Below, one piece after another: positions 6,461 to 6,517 of a stretch of DNA of 6,517 nucleotides (position 1 is its first letter; the number at the start of each line of letters is the position of its first letter). The notes beneath the pieces were generated by a model. It searched no databases. It saw nothing but the letters and a program-made list of their open reading frames with translations, and was not told the DNA's origin. The position numbers and the translations under genes are program-made. This stretch comes from Flavobacteriales bacterium UBA2426 (GTDB taxonomy: Bacteria > Bacteroidota > Bacteroidia > Flavobacteriales_F > PHOS-HE28): the NCBI GenBank assembly GCA_002342985.1, contig DDRC01000240.1, positions 1 to 6,517 on the forward strand. Reading direction: 5' to 3'.

Positions 6461-6517
6461 TGGGCCTGGCAGGATTTGAACCTGCGACCAAGGGATTATG
6501 AGTCCCCTGCTCTGACC
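6461..6517 (-). tRNA. tRNA with CAU anticodon, partial (5' part cut by window end); likely tRNA-Ile2 rather than tRNA-Met
   Basis: Read on the minus strand, the end of the window gives the 3' part of a tRNA: the end of the D arm (GGTCAGAGC), anticodon stem GGGGA/TCCCT (6503-6507 with 6491-6495), loop CTCATAA with anticodon CAT (6498-6500), variable TGGTC, T arm GCAGG-TTCAAAT-CCTGC (6469-6485), 3' acceptor strand CAGGCCC (6462-6468) and discriminator A (6461). CCA is not encoded; the next bases are CAA. The anticodon arm plus variable loop closely resembles E. coli tRNA-Ile2 as I remember it, whose CAU is modified to lysidine-AU by TilS. The 3' acceptor bases G68 and G69 allow the C5-G68 and C4-G69 pairs that favour TilS. 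Elongator Met remains possible because the 5' acceptor strand is outside the window. The 3' end faces the stop of the membrane protein gene 12 bp away. Confidence 0.9.

Noticed and set aside
1..6517. A new defence, mobile or multi-gene system
   Set aside because: No nuclease, transposase, integrase, toxin-antitoxin or phage-like gene could be identified; most genes fit known families, and the one unknown gene stands alone on its strand.

Overview
This window looks like chromosomal DNA from a GC-rich member of the Bacteroidota, most likely an uncultured Flavobacteriales-type lineage. Three things point there: a C-terminal type IX secretion (T9SS) type A sorting domain, a SprB-type repeat, and the tail of the Bacteroidota-style ABC permease/M1 aminopeptidase fusion. 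The phylum and T9SS assignments are fairly safe; anything finer is a guess.

Layout, left to right. Bases 1-516 (+) are the 3' end of the permease/M1 aminopeptidase gene. A 118-bp gap follows, holding four tandem copies of an 8-bp GATC-centred unit. Bases 635-1399 (+) encode a 254-residue exported protein that I do not recognise and that is less GC-rich than its neighbours. It converges, with only 27 bp between, on a minus-strand gene (3445-1427) for a 672-residue secreted protein: signal peptide, seven ~63-residue beta-propeller repeats, a SprB-like repeat, an Ig-like segment and the T9SS tail. Upstream of it on the same strand, after 132 bp, is a complete UDP-glucose 4-epimerase gene, galE (4597-3578). 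A 57-bp divergent spacer separates galE from a 597-residue multi-spanning membrane protein (4655-6448, +), which looks like a GT-C type glycosyltransferase with a C-terminal beta-sandwich. The window ends inside a minus-strand tRNA with a CAU anticodon; its visible half resembles the isoleucine tRNA read as AUA after lysidine modification more than an elongator methionine tRNA.

How the genes may work together: galE makes UDP-galactose (possibly also UDP-GalNAc), and the divergent membrane protein looks like a sugar-transfer enzyme, so the middle of the window may serve envelope glycan synthesis. The T9SS protein is probably a surface or secreted product. The remaining genes show no clear functional tie and the arrangement looks like ordinary mosaic gene order. 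I see no CRISPR array, transposase, phage gene, toxin-antitoxin pair or defence system, and nothing that convincingly forms a new multi-gene system. The items most worth a second look are the GATC repeat, the unknown exported protein, the GT-C/beta-sandwich fusion, the substrate-gate residue of GalE and the identity of the CAU tRNA.
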